DNA from: Pseudoips prasinana
Taxonomy: Eukaryota; Arthropoda; Insecta; Lepidoptera; Nolidae
Length of the DNA: 64,000 nucleotides
NCBI GenBank assembly: GCA_951640165.1
Contig: OX621264.1
Location: 1,121,001 to 1,185,000 of the forward strand
Direction of reading: 5' to 3'
A program made the position numbers and the translations under genes. Numbering within the stretch: position 1 is the stretch's first letter; each line of letters opens with the position of its first letter. The notes under the pieces are model-generated. The model saw only the letters and a program-made list of their open reading frames with translations. It made no database searches and was not told where the DNA came from. Of this stretch, positions 49,301 through 52,300 are shown piece after piece.

Positions 49301-52300
49301 TTAAATGATAAATGTAAACAAAGTAATAATATATAACATACAGTAATGAACAATCTATAAAAAAACTAGCTGTGCCCTGCGGTGTTACCCGCGTTAAATT
49401 TTATAAATTTTCTTTGCTATAAACCTCACGGAGCCCGAGACCTTTCCAACGAATGCAAAACCGTGGAAATCGGTTCGTGCGTTCTGGAGTTATAGCGTCA
49501 GGAAGGAAAACCCGACTTATTTTTATATAAAAAAAAATAACAATAAATTATAGTAAAATTGGATAATTAATTACATTTAATTAGTGATTAAATAAATAGA
49601 ACCTACACTATAGAACTATCAATATTTGCACAGGAACGTTACTCTGTATTATTTATCCGCTTGCGTGCAAAGAGGGACTGTGGTCCCTCTTTGCAATTTT
49701 CCTTAGTATGCGAAAAGGGACCGCGGTCCCTCTTCAACCATCGCGATTCATACCTCAAGATTTTAGTTTTATTTCGCTCTAACAACCACTTTATTCCTAT
49801 TTGATCTCTTTCTATTCGAATCTATGAATATTTTTCTATGCTCAAAATGAAACAACACTTCAATAATGAAACGGAAATGTTCTAAAAAAATATATGAATA
49901 TCAGTTGCGTTTACTCGTCGTCGTGCGCCAGCGCTCGGACTTTTGTAATAGATATTTTAAGGGTTATTAGTGGATTCTTGTTATTATTTTATTTTTATTT
50001 TGTAAATCTTTAATTAAATATTGTGTAAAAGTGTAGTTTGTGGCCTGGAGCAACGGAATTTTCAAATACTGGTAAGTTTTTCAAAGCATCTCTAGTCTTA
50101 CTAGGCATATATCAAAATACTATCGTAAACTGTAGTAAAACTATGCAAATTCTGTACAAAACGTAATATTTATCTCGAAAACTATCGATTCAAAAACGTT
50201 TATCAATAAAAACATAAACAAAATATATTTAATTTAAGTCACGATTCGAACTTTTTGTTCATATGACGTAAATTTGTAAACAAAAAAATGGCCGCCAACT
50301 TAAAGTGAAGGTAAGGCGGAGTACACATATCACGGAACTTAAATATTTTATTAAGTATAACATAAAAAAAGATGAAAGTTTTAGTTATTGTATTTATACA
50401 TTCATGATTACCTTTGGCTTCGAGTATTTCAAGTACTGAATTTAAAACTGTTTCTTGACTTTTTATATTTTTATGTTCTTGTTTTTGCCTTTGTTTTTAC
50501 ACTTTTGCTTTGCCGTTATTTTTATTAAACAACATAAAAAATATATATTTCGAAATGTAATTTTATATATTTATCTAAATAAATAAATAAGGTGATATTC
50601 TATTTATAATAATTGTTCAATAAAAACTTGTAAGTTTTTTTCCAATAATGGTTTTTCTGAGAATTCTCCCATTTGTAGATTAAATGTACTTGTAACTTTT
50701 TTTGAGAGTTACGGAATTAGAAATGAGATATACCATTGGAAAGATAATTTCTTAAAGGTAATAACTGTGAATAAATTGTTTTGTTTACTTAATATTTACC
50801 TCATACAAAAGATTCCGAAACGCTGCGCGCGTTGTGCGTAAAAGGTAGTTTCTGCAATCAATCCTCTATAATTTCGTCACTATTACAGCTGTTGAGGTGA
50901 ATTTTGCAATAAAGCTACCCTATTAATATACCATTTAGGCAATAACAATATTTTTAGTGTACATGCCAGGATTTTGGCTTAAAAAAATATTTTGTTTGTT
51001 TAAAAAAATAATTTCGTGGTCATAATTTTATGGAATTTAAAATGTCTGTAAATAAATATTTTTATATAACAGGGCATTTGTTTTTATTATTTTTATATAA
51101 AAGGCTCTCTTTACTGTTTAGAATAATAAAATATATAGGGTATCGCTTTAATTTTCAAAATATAACCTTTTTAACTTGAAATGTATCTATTTTTACCTAT
51201 TGGTGAAGTTTAGAGTTACGTCAATAAACATAGAAACAAACGATATGAATAATTCTGACACCACAAAATAGCCCTATTCACAAACTATAATAAAAACATC
51301 ACTTCAGATCTCAGCTTGCATCCCAAACTAATAAATCTCAGTTTTTATTTGACTCGGCATCAGCACTTAGCGGACAACGTCATCTGTGCGCATACAACGG
51401 TTTTTTTGTCGCTCAGCGGATCACGCAAGCGGTTATAAGAATGTCTATGAAAGCCATATTTAATGAAATGAAACATTTCAATTTGAAATTAATGATCACA
51501 GTATCAATCAAATCAATCAAATTTGACTGGGGGCATTCAGGACAACTTGTCCTGTATGCCTCAAGTCAAATTAAAATAGCTTTCTGCACTCCATCAGATT
51601 CGGGTAGATTGATGTGCTGGCATCTGTACATTTGGATACGGGATACAGTGCAATACCTTATGATTTCCAAGTTATACAACTTACAACAGTTGTTTACTTG
51701 ACTGCAGACACAAAACTGGTATGCTAAAATAATTATTATAGCATATGAGTGTTTTCTGCATGGCCTCATGCATTTACAACAAGTTACCGTTATCTTGGAA
51801 GGCATTAAGCATACCTCTATTTAAGAATAAATTAAGAAACTTCTTAGAGAAAAAAGCCTATTACCATACTCAACACTTTTCAGAAAAAAATAATGCATTT
51901 GTTTAATTATGGCTGTTAATTTTTTGTATTGTAATTATGTGATATACCTATATTGAAATTGAATAGACAGAACCATTCAGACAATATGTGGTAAAGTATA
52001 AATTTCAATAATTAAACCTAAACATAATCTCCTTGACAATAACTTAATACAAGCTAGATAAACATCACTACTATTATAAAATAAATTTTATAAATGTTTT
52101 AACAATCTGTGTACCTAAATATCTATAATAATTAACTAGTAATAATAACTGTATTACTACAAACATATTCTGACTATTTACAAGCGCTTTTAAGTCTACA
52201 TGACTAAAATAAAAACCTCTTTTATTGGTCTTGTACCTATTGCATGCCTTATGGTAAAATATGGCTGACCTGTATACTATTTAACACAATCTACTGTACA

